Assembly: GCF_014212495.1 (NCBI RefSeq)
Contig: NZ_JACKZC010000001.1
Span: forward strand, 248,001 to 312,000
Length of the DNA: 64,000 bases
Direction of reading: 5' to 3'
Source of the DNA: Pontibacter sp. Tf4
GTDB taxonomy: Bacteria; Bacteroidota; Bacteroidia; Cytophagales; Hymenobacteraceae
Of this stretch, positions 8,267 through 17,575 are shown piece after piece. The notes beneath the pieces are model-generated. The model had not been told where the DNA came from and did not search any database. It saw only the letters and a list, made by a program, of their open reading frames with translations. How positions within the stretch are numbered: position 1 is the stretch's first letter; the number at the start of each line of letters is the position of its first letter. The position numbers were made by a program, and so were the translations under genes.

Positions 8267-8962
8267 ATGGCTCGTTACGCCCTTACGGATGTTCATGGCT
8301 GTGCACAGACACTCAAAGCAATGGTGTTGGAGCAGCTTTCTCTGCAAAAGACCGACGAGCTTTACATTCTGGGCGACCTTGTAAACAAAGGACCTGACAG
8401 CAAAGGTGTAATAGATTTTATAGTTCACCTGCAAAAGCAGCACTACAAGGTACACTGCCTGCGAGGCAACCACGACCAGATGCTGCTGAAAGCTGCCAGC
8501 AAAGGAGACGCTGCCCTGAACCCCACTTCTATCGAGAAAGAACTACTACTTCAAAGTTTCGGCATCCGCGACCTGGAGCACCTGCCTTCCAAATACAAAG
8601 CTTTTCTGAAAGAGCTCCCCTACTACTTGGAACTGCCGGATTACTTTCTGGTGCACGCCGGCTTCGATTTTAAACAAGCCGACATTTTCAAAGACAAAGA
8701 GGCTATGCTCAACATCCGGGGTTACAAACCAGATCCGGGTAAACTCAATAATAAACGATTACTGCACGGGCACACACCTACCGCGCTACATACTATCAAG
8801 AAAGCTGTGGCCCATTCCAATTATCAGGTAAACTTAGATGCCGGCTGTGTCTATTATAAAAACGCCAGTTATGGTAATCTGGTAGCTTTAGACTTAGATT
8901 CACAAGAGCTGTTTGTTCAGCCCAACCAGGACAGACCTTACCCCGTCGCCCGCAAAAGCTAA
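8267..8962 (+). CDS. Metallophosphoesterase (Ser/Thr protein phosphatase type)
   Basis: Calcineurin-like phosphoesterase of 231 residues with the dimetal motifs in order: ALTDVHGC (residues 5-12), LGDLVNKGPDS (about 36-46), CLRGNHDQML (about 64-73), a histidine in LVHAGFDF and GHTPT. This pattern is the bacterial Ser/Thr phosphatase / bis(5'-nucleosyl)-tetraphosphatase type, so it may act on phosphoproteins or Ap4A. It stands alone between a strong terminator and a long AT-rich gap. A perfect AACTATAGTT palindrome lies at 8244-8253, just before the start. Confidence 0.9.
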   Translation: MARYALTDVHGCAQTLKAMVLEQLSLQKTDELYILGDLVNKGPDSKGVIDFIVHLQKQHYKVHCLRGNHDQMLLKAASKGDAALNPTSIEKELLLQSFGIRDLEHLPSKYKAFLKELPYYLELPDYFLVHAGFDFKQADIFKDKEAMLNIRGYKPDPGKLNNKRLLHGHTPTALHTIKKAVAHSNYQVNLDAGCVYYKNASYGNLVALDLDSQELFVQPNQDRPYPVARKS

Positions 8963-9481
8963 TGGCAATGTACGAATTGAAATTTCACTTCTGAGTGACA
9001 ATTCTGTTACCCTATATTGCATATTTTAAATAACCGATTGTGTTTCTGCCAAGATGCTATCCTCATAAGTGGGTAGAATTCTTGCCTTCCCTCCAGTCAT
9101 TCCAACTACTTATTTTCCAATTATATATTCAGAAACACAAACGATCTTTTTTTTTGTACTTTTAATGTTTCGTTTTGTGAGAATTTTCTTTGAAAATAGT
9201 TTTAAGGTATTCTTATAGTTTTTATTTTAATTAGATTATACTTGTTAAGAAGCTGTAATACAGTGGTTTGTGTGATTGATATAGAGCGCATATTATAAGG
9301 TTGCAATATTTTGAAAAATGCATATTATATTTTGTAATTTATCATGTTTGCAGTTGAAACTATAAAAAAATAGTTATAAAGGTGTTGTGCAAGTGATGGA
9401 TAAATTATCTTATTTTGCATATAACTTTCAAGTTGCAATAAGCTTACTTACAATATTTTAACAAGCTACCGATTTCAAGCT
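8963..9481. other. AT-rich 519-base gap upstream of the TIG-repeat protein gene
   Basis: No gene was found here. The DNA is visibly more AT-rich than its surroundings, with long A/T runs at 9140-9260 and 9300-9440. The last 100 bases probably hold the promoter of the following gene. The composition matches the AT-rich repeat part of that gene, so gap and gene may have been acquired together. Confidence 0.6.
9385..9418 (+). promoter_or_regulatory. Possible promoter of the TIG-repeat protein gene
   Basis: TTG at 9385-9387 and TATTTTGC at 9411-9418 resemble the Bacteroidota pair, but the -7 box is one T short of TAnnTTTG and the spacing is 23. Weak candidate. Confidence 0.25.
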
Positions 9482-12400
9482 ATGGCACGTTTCTACCCTT
9501 ACCCTTATAGTTCAGCGCTTATAAGAACGTTGCTGCTAATTTTTTTGCTGGTATTTATAGTTGCTGGGTACGCGCAGGCACAGACAGCCCCTACTATTTC
9601 TAATTTTTCTCCAATATCCGGACCAGTAGGGACAGAGGTGGTTATAACTGGAAGTGGGTTTGCTACAGCCAATATGGTTTATGTTGGTAGTGAGGCAACT
9701 CTCGCTTTTGAAATTTTAAGTGATACCCAAATAAAAGTAAGCGTTCCGGCAACAGCATCAAATGGCAGGATACAGGTACATACAAGTGTAGGGGCTGCCT
9801 CCAGTTCAACTAACTTTACCGTTAATGGTGCACCAACTATAAGCAATTTTGTTCCCACCACAGGTCCGGTAGGTACGCCTGTAACTATAACAGGTACTAA
9901 TTTAGAGGGTGTAACTTCTATGTCAATAGCTGGTGCCACTGTTACAGATTTTATTGTTGTCAGCAATACAGAGATCCAATTAACTATTCCGACTGATGCC
10001 TATAGTGGTGGTGCAAGAGTAACTGCCAATCATGGTTCGGCAAGCGGTTCACAAAGTTTTACAGTAACTGGTACACCAACCATTGTTTCTTTCGATCCTA
10101 CCTCAGGTCCAGTAGGTACTACTGTAATAATTAAGGGTACAGGGTTTGATAATATTTCTTCCGTAATAGTAGGAGGAGCCGCAGTATCAGGCTTTACAAG
10201 AATAAGTGCCACAGAAATCAAAGCAACTGTGGCTTCAACTGCTGCTGGCGGTACAGTACGCGTAATAACGAGTGCAGGTGCTGGTGTTGGTTCTGGAAAC
10301 TTTAATGTAACGGGCACTCCAACTATAACCTCTCTCTCAGCAAGTTCTGCACGTGTAGGACAGGAAATTACCATAAATGGCTTGGGTTTCTCAGGTGCAT
10401 ACAGAGTATATTTTGGCAGCGGCTACACAGATGAAGTAACTATTATAAATGGTGATCAAATTAAAGCAGTTATACCTAATACTGCTTCAACGGGTAAGGT
10501 AACAGTTTATACATCTATAGGTCGTGCAACAAGTGCAAATAATATTTCTATTGAAGGCGCACCTGTTATCAGTTCTTTCTCTCCAACTTCTGGTAACGTA
10601 GGAACTGTCGTAACGATTAGGGGCAAAAATTTTACAGAAGCAAATACGATAGTGTTTGGGTCAGGTTCCACAACTAACTTTACTGTTATAAGTGACACAG
10701 AGATAGAGGTGCTGGTACCATCTGTAGCTTCTTCCGGTATCGTTAGAGTTTATGCGAATAGTGGCCGTGCTTTAAGTTCAGGTCAATTTATACTAAATAA
10801 CGCGCCGGTTATTACTTCTTTTTCGCCTACGTCAGGTCCTGTTGGTACAGTGGTAACAGTATATGGTGAAAAATTTACGGGTACCAGTTCAGTGTATGTT
10901 GGTAGTGGCTCTACTACAAACTTCACAATCGTAAATGATAATGAGTTGCAAGTGACAGTTCCAGCAACAGCTACAACAGGTAAAGTTTTGGTCAGAACTG
11001 CTACAGGTCAGGTTTATAGCACAGACGTCTTTAACCTTACTGGTGCACCAGAAATATATTCTTTTACGCCACAGTCAGGGGCTATTGGAGATGTAGTTAC
11101 CATTAAAGGTATAAATTTTACCGGAGCTACATTAGTCTACTTTGGTAGTGGAAGCACAAATACTTTTACAATAGTTAACGATACAGAAATTAGAGTAGCA
11201 GTACCAACTTTAGCATCTACTGGTAAAATACAGGTTCATACACCCAATGGAAAAGCGTATTCCAAAACTAATTTCACGGTCACAGGAGCACCAGTCATTA
11301 CATCTTTTACACCACACTCTGGCCCTGTAGGAACAGTAGTGACTGTTTATGGGGCAAATTTTACAGGTACGAGCGTAGTGTATATAGGTAATGGCTCTAC
11401 TACTAACTTTACTGTTGTTAATGATAATGAATTGACAGTAGTAGTTCCAACGCTTGCTACAAGTGGCAAAATTTTAATAAGAACGGCTACTGGTCAGGTT
11501 TACAGTACAGATATTTTTAACCTAACTGGTGCGCCTGAGATACATGCTTTTAGCCCTACATCAGGCCCTGTAAATACTACTGTTACTATTACAGGTAAGA
11601 ATTTCACTGGGGCAACATTAGTTTATTTTGGTAATGGCGGCACAAGCAAATTTGATAAAATTAGTGATACTGAGATAATAGTTAGAGTGCCAACTGCTGC
11701 TTCTACTGGACCTGTGCAGGTTCGTACGCCAAACGGTAGGGTATACTCTTCAACAAACTATATTGTAACAGGGACACCTGTAATTAGCTCATTTACACCT
11801 CTAGAAGGGGCTATTGGAACAGAGGTTATAGTTACCGGATCTAACTTTATAGGTTTGAGCAGAATATATGTTGGAAATGGTTATACTACAAATTTTACGA
11901 TCCTGAGTAACTCCCAGATTAAATTCGTAGTTCCTGCTAATGCCAATGATGGTAAGGTAATGTTAGAATCAACAAATGGACGTGAATACAGCACACAAAA
12001 CTACAATGTAACTGATCCTTACCTAAACGTAACCAAACCCGACATTACCTTCAACCGAGGCCAATCCTCTACCCAAGAATACCAAGTTAGCGGACTCGGC
12101 CTCAAAAATGGTCAGGCAGTTACGATTAATGTAGGTGAGGCTAGTCCATTTACTATTTCTCTAAACCCGGGAGATGGCTTTGGGAAAACTATTACGCTTA
12201 ATTCTGTAGCAAATAATAGATTAAATGACACTCCTGTCTATGTAAAGTACACAGCTACTGAAACTGATACAGAGGCTGAGTTTGAGGTGCAACATGTGCA
12301 AACATCTGTTGCGCAAAAGGCACTAAGAGTTGCTATAATTACCCCACTTCCAGTTGAACTAACATCCTTTACGGCGAAGTTGACCAATGGAACAGTGCGG

Positions 12401-12907
12401 TTGGATTGGAGTACAGCATCTGAAAAAGATAACTCTCACTTTGAGATTGAGCGGTCGAGCGGGAATATGAGCAACTATAGAAAAGTGGCAAGAGTGGATA
12501 GCAAAGTGGGCACGAGCGCGATCACAATAAACTATAGCATCTTGCTGAACTATAGCAGCAACGGGCAGACAGAGTACTATCGGTTAAAACAGGTAGATTT
12601 TGACGGAACGGCTACCTACAGCAGGTCGGTGGCAGTAAGGCCTAATATGGTTGCCAAGCCAACGCTTATAGCGCCGAACCCAATAGCAGCAGACTCCAAA
12701 ATTTACCTGACGGCACAGCAGGCCGGAACAGCCATTGTAAGGGTAACATCTATCAGAGGCAAGCAGATTTACTTTGAGCAGATGCCGGTACAGGCGGGAG
12801 AGAATGCGCTTCCGCTTAGCAAATACAAAAACCTGATGGCTGGTATCTATATTGTAACAGTAGAGTTCGACGGCAAGCAGGAGTTTATAAGAATTATGAA
12901 GAACTAA
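9482..12907 (+). CDS. Large secreted protein with ten IPT/TIG repeats and T9SS sorting domain
   Basis: An exported surface or secreted protein of 1141 residues. A signal peptide occupies about residues 1-34 (hydrophobic LLLIFLLVFIVAGYAQA). Ten consecutive IPT/TIG immunoglobulin-like repeats of about 81 residues follow to about residue 843; each opens like APVITSFSPTSGPVGT and ends before the next proline. A non-TIG domain (about 845-950) comes next, then a beta domain starting LPVELTSF with EKDNSHFEIERS and YYRLKQVDFDG, then a type A T9SS sorting domain (from about 1060) ending FIRIMKN. Repeats 6 and 8, and 7 and 9, are closest to each other, suggesting duplication of a two-repeat unit. The repeat part is AT-rich, the C-terminal third is not. 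Likely role: adhesion or cell-surface structure (inference). Confidence 0.9.
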   Translation: MARFYPYPYSSALIRTLLLIFLLVFIVAGYAQAQTAPTISNFSPISGPVGTEVVITGSGFATANMVYVGSEATLAFEILSDTQIKVSVPATASNGRIQVHTSVGAASSSTNFTVNGAPTISNFVPTTGPVGTPVTITGTNLEGVTSMSIAGATVTDFIVVSNTEIQLTIPTDAYSGGARVTANHGSASGSQSFTVTGTPTIVSFDPTSGPVGTTVIIKGTGFDNISSVIVGGAAVSGFTRISATEIKATVASTAAGGTVRVITSAGAGVGSGNFNVTGTPTITSLSASSARVGQEITINGLGFSGAYRVYFGSGYTDEVTIINGDQIKAVIPNTASTGKVTVYTSIGRATSANNISIEGAPVISSFSPTSGNVGTVVTIRGKNFTEANTIVFGSGSTTNFTVISDTEIEVLVPSVASSGIVRVYANSGRALSSGQFILNNAPVITSFSPTSGPVGTVVTVYGEKFTGTSSVYVGSGSTTNFTIVNDNELQVTVPATATTGKVLVRTATGQVYSTDVFNLTGAPEIYSFTPQSGAIGDVVTIKGINFTGATLVYFGSGSTNTFTIVNDTEIRVAVPTLASTGKIQVHTPNGKAYSKTNFTVTGAPVITSFTPHSGPVGTVVTVYGANFTGTSVVYIGNGSTTNFTVVNDNELTVVVPTLATSGKILIRTATGQVYSTDIFNLTGAPEIHAFSPTSGPVNTTVTITGKNFTGATLVYFGNGGTSKFDKISDTEIIVRVPTAASTGPVQVRTPNGRVYSSTNYIVTGTPVISSFTPLEGAIGTEVIVTGSNFIGLSRIYVGNGYTTNFTILSNSQIKFVVPANANDGKVMLESTNGREYSTQNYNVTDPYLNVTKPDITFNRGQSSTQEYQVSGLGLKNGQAVTINVGEASPFTISLNPGDGFGKTITLNSVANNRLNDTPVYVKYTATETDTEAEFEVQHVQTSVAQKALRVAIITPLPVELTSFTAKLTNGTVRLDWSTASEKDNSHFEIERSSGNMSNYRKVARVDSKVGTSAITINYSILLNYSSNGQTEYYRLKQVDFDGTATYSRSVAVRPNMVAKPTLIAPNPIAADSKIYLTAQQAGTAIVRVTSIRGKQIYFEQMPVQAGENALPLSKYKNLMAGIYIVTVEFDGKQEFIRIMKN

Positions 12908-12926
12908 TTCTTCAGCCAATGTTACT

Positions 12927-12963
12927 AACAAAAGCCAGGTTCCGGAAGGACCTGGCTTTTGTT
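12927..12963 (+). terminator. Terminator of the TIG-repeat protein gene
   Basis: A 14-bp stem (12927-12940 with 12950-12963), loop TCCGGAAGG, with TTTTGTTTTG on the 3' side, 20 bases after the stop codon. Confidence 0.85.
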
Positions 12964-13017
12964 TTGACCATTTATAGTTGGGCAGGTGGTAAGTGCTTTA
13001 TATAAACCCGTTAAACA

Positions 13018-13048
13018 TTGGTTTATTTCGGGGCATACGTTAATTTTG
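13018..13048 (+). promoter_or_regulatory. glyA promoter, Bacteroidota consensus
   Basis: TTG at 13018-13020, a 20-base spacer, then TAATTTTG at 13041-13048, an exact TAnnTTTG match. The start codon is 25 bases downstream. Confidence 0.65.
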
Positions 13049-13073
13049 GATAATTATCATTTGACTAAATAAG

Positions 13074-14348
13074 ATGCAGAAAGATACCGCTATATTCGAC
13101 CTTATTGCAAAAGAAAAAGCCCGCCAGTTGCATGGCATAGAGCTGATCGCTTCCGAGAACTTTGTATCGGAGCAGGTGATGCAGGCTATGGGCAGCGTAA
13201 TGACCAACAAGTATGCAGAAGGCCTGCCGGGCAAGCGCTACTATGGCGGTTGCGAAATTGTGGACCAGTCTGAGCAGTTGGCTATAGACAGGGCAAAAGA
13301 GCTGTTTGGGGCAGAATGGGTGAACGTGCAACCTCACTCCGGAGCGCAGGCGAATGCAGCGGTAATGCTGGCTGTATTGCAGTCAGGCGATAAAATTCTT
13401 GGTTTCGACCTGTCGCATGGCGGACACTTAACACATGGGTCTCCGGTAAACTTCTCAGGTAAATTATATCAGCCTTCTTTTTATGGTGTAGAGCAGGAAA
13501 CCGGCCTGATCGATTTTGACAAAGTAGTAGAAACAGCCAGACGCGAGAAACCGAAGTTGATTATCTGCGGAGCATCGGCTTACAGCCGCGACTGGGATTA
13601 TAAAAAGCTGAGAGCTGCCGCCGATGAAGTTGGTGCGCTGCTGATGGCTGATATCTCCCACCCTTCCGGTCTTATAGCAAAAGGACTGCTGAACAATCCA
13701 TTTGAGCACTGCCATATTGTTACTACTACCACCCATAAAACTCTGCGTGGTCCTCGTGGCGGTATGATTATGATGGGCAAAGACTTTGAGAACCCGTTTG
13801 GCTTGAAGACACCAAAGGGCGAGACACGTATGATGTCGTCGGTATTGGACGGTGCGGTGTTCCCGGGTACGCAGGGTGGTCCGCTGGAGCACGTGATTGC
13901 TGCCAAGGCCGTGGCTTATTACGAAGCACTTTCAGATGACTATATGGGTTACATAAAGCAGGTGCAGCAAAACGCACAGGCGATGGCGAAAGCTTTTGTA
14001 GAGCGTGGCTATAACATCATTTCAGGTGGTACTGATAACCACATGATGCTGATCGACCTGCGCTCTAAAGGCCTGACCGGTAAGATTGCTGAAAATACAC
14101 TGGTGAAAGCCGATATTACGATCAACAAAAACATGGTACCATTCGATGATAAGTCACCGTTTGTTACATCTGGTATGCGCATCGGAACAGCCGCTATCAC
14201 AACCCGTGGTCTGAAGGAAAACGATATGACGCGTATTGTTGAGCTGATTGATAACGTGCTGACAAATCACGATAATGAAACCAAAATTACTTCGGTAAGA
14301 AACGAAGTAAACAACTGGATGCAGCAATATCCGCTGTTCGCTTACTAA
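13074..14348 (+). CDS. glyA: Serine hydroxymethyltransferase
   Basis: Cytosolic PLP enzyme that interconverts serine and glycine while charging tetrahydrofolate with a one-carbon unit. At 424 residues it has the usual length. The signature [11 protein letters not shown] is at residues 22-32, and [15 protein letters not shown] contains the PLP-binding lysine (K222). It has its own consensus promoter and appears to lead an operon with tatC (17 bases later) and rpiB. Its methylene-THF product feeds MetF and MetH, encoded together near 55-60 kb. Confidence 0.97.
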   Translation: MQKDTAIFDLIAKEKARQLHGIELIASENFVSEQVMQAMGSVMTNKYAEGLPGKRYYGGCEIVDQSEQLAIDRAKELFGAEWVNVQPHSGAQANAAVMLAVLQSGDKILGFDLSHGGHLTHGSPVNFSGKLYQPSFYGVEQETGLIDFDKVVETARREKPKLIICGASAYSRDWDYKKLRAAADEVGALLMADISHPSGLIAKGLLNNPFEHCHIVTTTTHKTLRGPRGGMIMMGKDFENPFGLKTPKGETRMMSSVLDGAVFPGTQGGPLEHVIAAKAVAYYEALSDDYMGYIKQVQQNAQAMAKAFVERGYNIISGGTDNHMMLIDLRSKGLTGKIAENTLVKADITINKNMVPFDDKSPFVTSGMRIGTAAITTRGLKENDMTRIVELIDNVLTNHDNETKITSVRNEVNNWMQQYPLFAY

Positions 14349-14365
14349 TTACAGGATTCTAATTG

Positions 14366-15205
14366 ATGGATCAACAATTTCTGGATGAGGAACCGAAAGA
14401 GATGTCCTTTGTGGACCATCTGGAGGAACTGAGATGGCATCTTATACGTGCGGTAGCCTCGATCTTTATTTTTTCTGTTATTGCTTTTTTAGCCAAAGGC
14501 TTCGTTTTTCATGATATTATTCTTGCGCCGGCTCGCCCTGATTTCCTGAGCTACAGGGTAATGTGCGAGCTGGGCAACGCGCTTGGCATGGAAGCCTTCT
14601 GCATTGATGAGCTGGGCTTTACCATTCAGAGCCGGCAAATGAGCGGGCAGTTCTCTATGCACATGCTGGTATCCGTAGTGCTGGGGCTTGCCTGTGCTTT
14701 TCCGTATGCGTTCTGGGAAATATGGCGATTCGTTAGCCCGGGTCTGTATCCGCAGGAGCGTAAAAGCTCACGTGGGGCAGTGTTCTTTGTATCGGTGCTG
14801 TTTATGATGGGCCTGCTGTTTGGATATTACGTGGTGTCACCTATATCCATTAATTTCCTGGCAGGCTATCAGGTCGATCCTTCCATCGTGAATGAGTTTG
14901 ACCTATCGTCTTACATTTCCACCCTTACAACTCTTTGCCTGGCCTGCGCGCTTATGTTCCAGATGCCGGTAATCGTTTATTTCTTTACAAGGGCAGGGTT
15001 GCTGACACCGGAAGTTATGAAACTATACCGCCGGCATGCCATTATCGTTATACTGGTGATAGGTGCTATTATTACACCTCCGGATGTTGTCAGCCAGCTG
15101 CTGATCTCTATTCCGCTGATGCTGCTGTACGAGGCAAGTATAATTGTATCGGGCTCTATCCGTAAAAGTGATCTGAAGAAGTTAAATCAAAACAATACGA
15201 TCTGA
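14366..15205 (+). CDS. tatC: Sec-independent translocase subunit TatC
   Basis: Core receptor of the twin-arginine translocation system in the inner membrane, exporting folded proteins. About six membrane helices are visible, with the conserved N-terminal FVDHLEELRWHLIRA and the SPGLYPQERK loop. At 279 residues it is in the normal range. The ATG at 14366 is used; a TTG three bases earlier is an unlikely start. It follows glyA by 17 bases and its stop overlaps the rpiB start by one base (TGATG), so translation is probably coupled. No tatA/tatB gene lies in the window. Confidence 0.95.
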   Translation: MDQQFLDEEPKEMSFVDHLEELRWHLIRAVASIFIFSVIAFLAKGFVFHDIILAPARPDFLSYRVMCELGNALGMEAFCIDELGFTIQSRQMSGQFSMHMLVSVVLGLACAFPYAFWEIWRFVSPGLYPQERKSSRGAVFFVSVLFMMGLLFGYYVVSPISINFLAGYQVDPSIVNEFDLSSYISTLTTLCLACALMFQMPVIVYFFTRAGLLTPEVMKLYRRHAIIVILVIGAIITPPDVVSQLLISIPLMLLYEASIIVSGSIRKSDLKKLNQNNTI

Positions 15206-15642
15206 TGGCTTACAACATTGCAATTGGCGGCGACCATGCCGGCTATACGTATAAAAGCTTACTGATAAAGCTGCTGAAAGAGCTTGGGCATGAAGTACAG
15301 GATTTTGGACCGGGCTCTGAAGCGTCGGTTGACTACCCCGATCATGTGCACCCATTAGCAAAAGCTGTTATTGCAAAAGAGGCTGATTTTGGTATCCTGA
15401 TTTGCGGAAGCGGTAACGGCGTAGCCATGACGGCCAATAAGTACAAGGAGATAAGAGCTGCCTTGTGCTGGCAACCGGAACTGGCCAAGCTTGCCAGATC
15501 GCACAACGACGCCAACGTACTTTGCATACCCGCCCGCTTTGTGTCGGAAGAGGTAGCTGAAGAAATGGTGAAGGCTTTTCTGAGCACCGATTTTGAAGGG
15601 GGCCGCCACCAGAACAGAGTAAACAAGATAGCCGCCTGCTAA
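15205..15642 (+). CDS. rpiB: Ribose 5-phosphate isomerase B
   Basis: Isomerises ribose 5-phosphate and ribulose 5-phosphate in the pentose phosphate pathway. The N-terminus NIAIGGDHAGYTYK and the active-site loop ICGSGNGVAMTANK (near residues 67-80) are typical of RpiB; 145 residues is standard. The start codon overlaps the tatC stop by one base. A hairpin overlaps the end of the gene. Confidence 0.95.
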   Translation: MAYNIAIGGDHAGYTYKSLLIKLLKELGHEVQDFGPGSEASVDYPDHVHPLAKAVIAKEADFGILICGSGNGVAMTANKYKEIRAALCWQPELAKLARSHNDANVLCIPARFVSEEVAEEMVKAFLSTDFEGGRHQNRVNKIAAC

Positions 15643-15650
15643 GCGGCTAT
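15628..15650. terminator. Hairpin at the end of rpiB
   Basis: ATAGCCGC (15628-15635) pairs with GCGGCTAT (15643-15650) around the rpiB stop codon, followed by an AT-rich stretch. It lies between convergent genes and may act in both directions. The T tract is imperfect. Confidence 0.6.
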
Positions 15651-15654
15651 TATA

Positions 15655-17037
15655 TTATTGTTTTAGCCGGTAAATGCCTGCCTTGTCGGTAAGGCTATAG
15701 TTGCTGAAGATGGCAGGAAGCTTATACTGCAATTGCTGCATCAGTGCTTTGTCTACTATAATATAGTCTGGCTGTTCGGCCTTAAAATTCTGGTAGATAT
15801 TGAATAGCGCACTATAGGTATCTAACCTTCCAAAGTCGCGTTGGGCTAGTTGCCAGTCTAAATAAGGGGTGGCTGGTTTGTTTTGTATATAGTAGCGCGC
15901 GTCCGGCCCGAGCACAAGCACGCGTGCATTTACAGGTGTATCCGGTATAGTTTCTTCAGAAATAAGCGGTGTGCTTAAACCCAGCACATCGCGGTAGCGG
16001 ATAAGCAGCGCAGCAGTAAATAAAAGCATAAAGGCGAGGTTCATGATCCAGCGCTTCATGTTGCTTGTAAAAAGAAATACACCGAAGTAAGCTATAGTTG
16101 GCAGCAGCAGAATAAATGTGTTGGCCGATATCTCGTCGCGGGAAATGGACAACAGCACAGCTACCAGCAACCACACCCACATTACCTGCTGAAACTTAAC
16201 CTGGAATACCAGCCGCTGCGGCAGAGACAGGGATGAGAGCAGCGAAAATACCAACACAAGTACAGGCAACAGCATCAGTTTGGCCAGGTCGGCGGGCGGC
16301 ATGGCAAACGCTACCTTAAACTGCCAGGGCCGGAACAAATGCATCACCAGGAACTCGTCAAGCGTGTCAGTATAGAAATAGAAGGTAAGCAGCACCGCAT
16401 ACGGAAACAGAAATCCGCACAGCATCAGCAAAATGCTCCTGAATGTGTTGGAGGCAAAAAGCAGCACTGCAAAAATTCCCACCAGCAGGTACAGGCCGAG
16501 CGGCAGGTAACACAAGGCGGCAAGCCCCAGTATAAATCCGCCTACAAACAGGCGGTTGTTCTCAATCCCCTCCCGCGAAACCGTGATCAGGTATGGCATT
16601 GACAGGATAACAAAAGTATGGCCGATCAGCAGGGGCGTCAGCATGCCAAACTCATAGGTTACACTGCCCAGCACTAGGTATAAAAGTGCAGGGATATAGT
16701 TTTTCGTAGCGAACGCCTGGTAACGGTTAAGAATAGAGTTAAATGAAAGTGCCTGCAGCAGCAGCAGGGCAATGGCTACCAGTCGGTACGTAAGTATAGA
16801 GCGGCCAGCCAGTAAATCCACCAGCCAGTAAACCATAGCCGAAATGGGTGCTGTGTCGTCGTATAGTTGCCTGTACATGGCAAAGCCATCTGCCAGCCGC
16901 TCTCCCACCAGCATAAAGTATAGTTCCTGCACGGTGCCCCCTGTAAACAGCAGGTACAGCGGCAATTGTATAGCCAGGAAAAGCAGAATAAGCAGAAAAA
17001 TTCGGGAAGGCAGTATGCTTCGGAAGTAACTTACCAA
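15655..17037 (-). CDS. Polytopic membrane protein of unknown function
   Basis: A 460-residue integral membrane protein with roughly ten to twelve hydrophobic helices from residue 12 to about 350 and a soluble C-terminal part of about 100 residues (DARYYIQNKPATPYLDWQ to the end). The layout of many helices plus a C-terminal soluble domain resembles GT-C glycosyltransferase-like or uncharacterised Bacteroidota envelope proteins, but no catalytic motif was recognised. The start is TTG at 17037; an in-frame stop lies five codons upstream. It converges on rpiB and diverges from rbfA. Confidence 0.75.
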   Translation of the reverse strand: MVSYFRSILPSRIFLLILLFLAIQLPLYLLFTGGTVQELYFMLVGERLADGFAMYRQLYDDTAPISAMVYWLVDLLAGRSILTYRLVAIALLLLQALSFNSILNRYQAFATKNYIPALLYLVLGSVTYEFGMLTPLLIGHTFVILSMPYLITVSREGIENNRLFVGGFILGLAALCYLPLGLYLLVGIFAVLLFASNTFRSILLMLCGFLFPYAVLLTFYFYTDTLDEFLVMHLFRPWQFKVAFAMPPADLAKLMLLPVLVLVFSLLSSLSLPQRLVFQVKFQQVMWVWLLVAVLLSISRDEISANTFILLLPTIAYFGVFLFTSNMKRWIMNLAFMLLFTAALLIRYRDVLGLSTPLISEETIPDTPVNARVLVLGPDARYYIQNKPATPYLDWQLAQRDFGRLDTYSALFNIYQNFKAEQPDYIIVDKALMQQLQYKLPAIFSNYSLTDKAGIYRLKQ

Positions 17038-17140
17038 GGAAAGAGTGAGTTAGAGACTACTATAAACCAATTGGCACCTGAAATGAATAAGGCGCTTTTG
17101 GGGTAAAAATGCAAAATAAATATGATATTTGCATCTTCGT

Positions 17141-17554
17141 ATGGAAAGTAAAAGACAACAGAAATTCTCACGCCTGATACAGAAAGAGCTGGCTGAAATC
17201 TTTCAGAGAGAGACTACGCACCTTTTTGGCAGCGCCTATATCTCGGTTAGTGCAGTACGTGTATCTCCGGACCTGGGGATTGCTAAAATATACCTGAGCG
17301 TGATGATGGCTCCTAACAAAGAAGAACTCTTGCAGGAGATCCGCATCAATACCAAAACATTACGCCACTTCCTGGCGCAGCGTATTAAAAGCCAGGTGCG
17401 CATTATACCGGAGCTTATTTTTTACCTGGATGACACGGCCGATTACGCTGCCAAAATAGATAAACTGTTTGACGGGATCGAGATTCCGCCAGCCGACAAA
17501 GATTACTACGACGCCGACGACTACATCGACGATACCGACAACGATCATAAATAG
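17141..17554 (+). CDS. rbfA: 30S ribosome-binding factor A
   Basis: Binds the 30S subunit during maturation near the 5' end of 16S rRNA; also needed in the cold. The start MESKRQQKFSRLIQKEL and the KH-like core with VSPDLGIAKIYLSVM are typical. At 137 residues it is somewhat longer than E. coli RbfA, with an acidic tail rich in Asp. The ATG at 17141 is chosen over a TTG at 17129 that falls inside a promoter-like TATTTGC. The methyltransferase gene follows after 21 bases. Confidence 0.93.
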   Translation: MESKRQQKFSRLIQKELAEIFQRETTHLFGSAYISVSAVRVSPDLGIAKIYLSVMMAPNKEELLQEIRINTKTLRHFLAQRIKSQVRIIPELIFYLDDTADYAAKIDKLFDGIEIPPADKDYYDADDYIDDTDNDHK

Positions 17555-17575
17555 CCATAGTTTCGCTTCACCCTT

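Noticed and set aside
17124..17131. GATATTTG as the rbfA promoter
   Set aside because: One mismatch to TAnnTTTG and the nearest TTTG lies 23 bases upstream; too weak to list.
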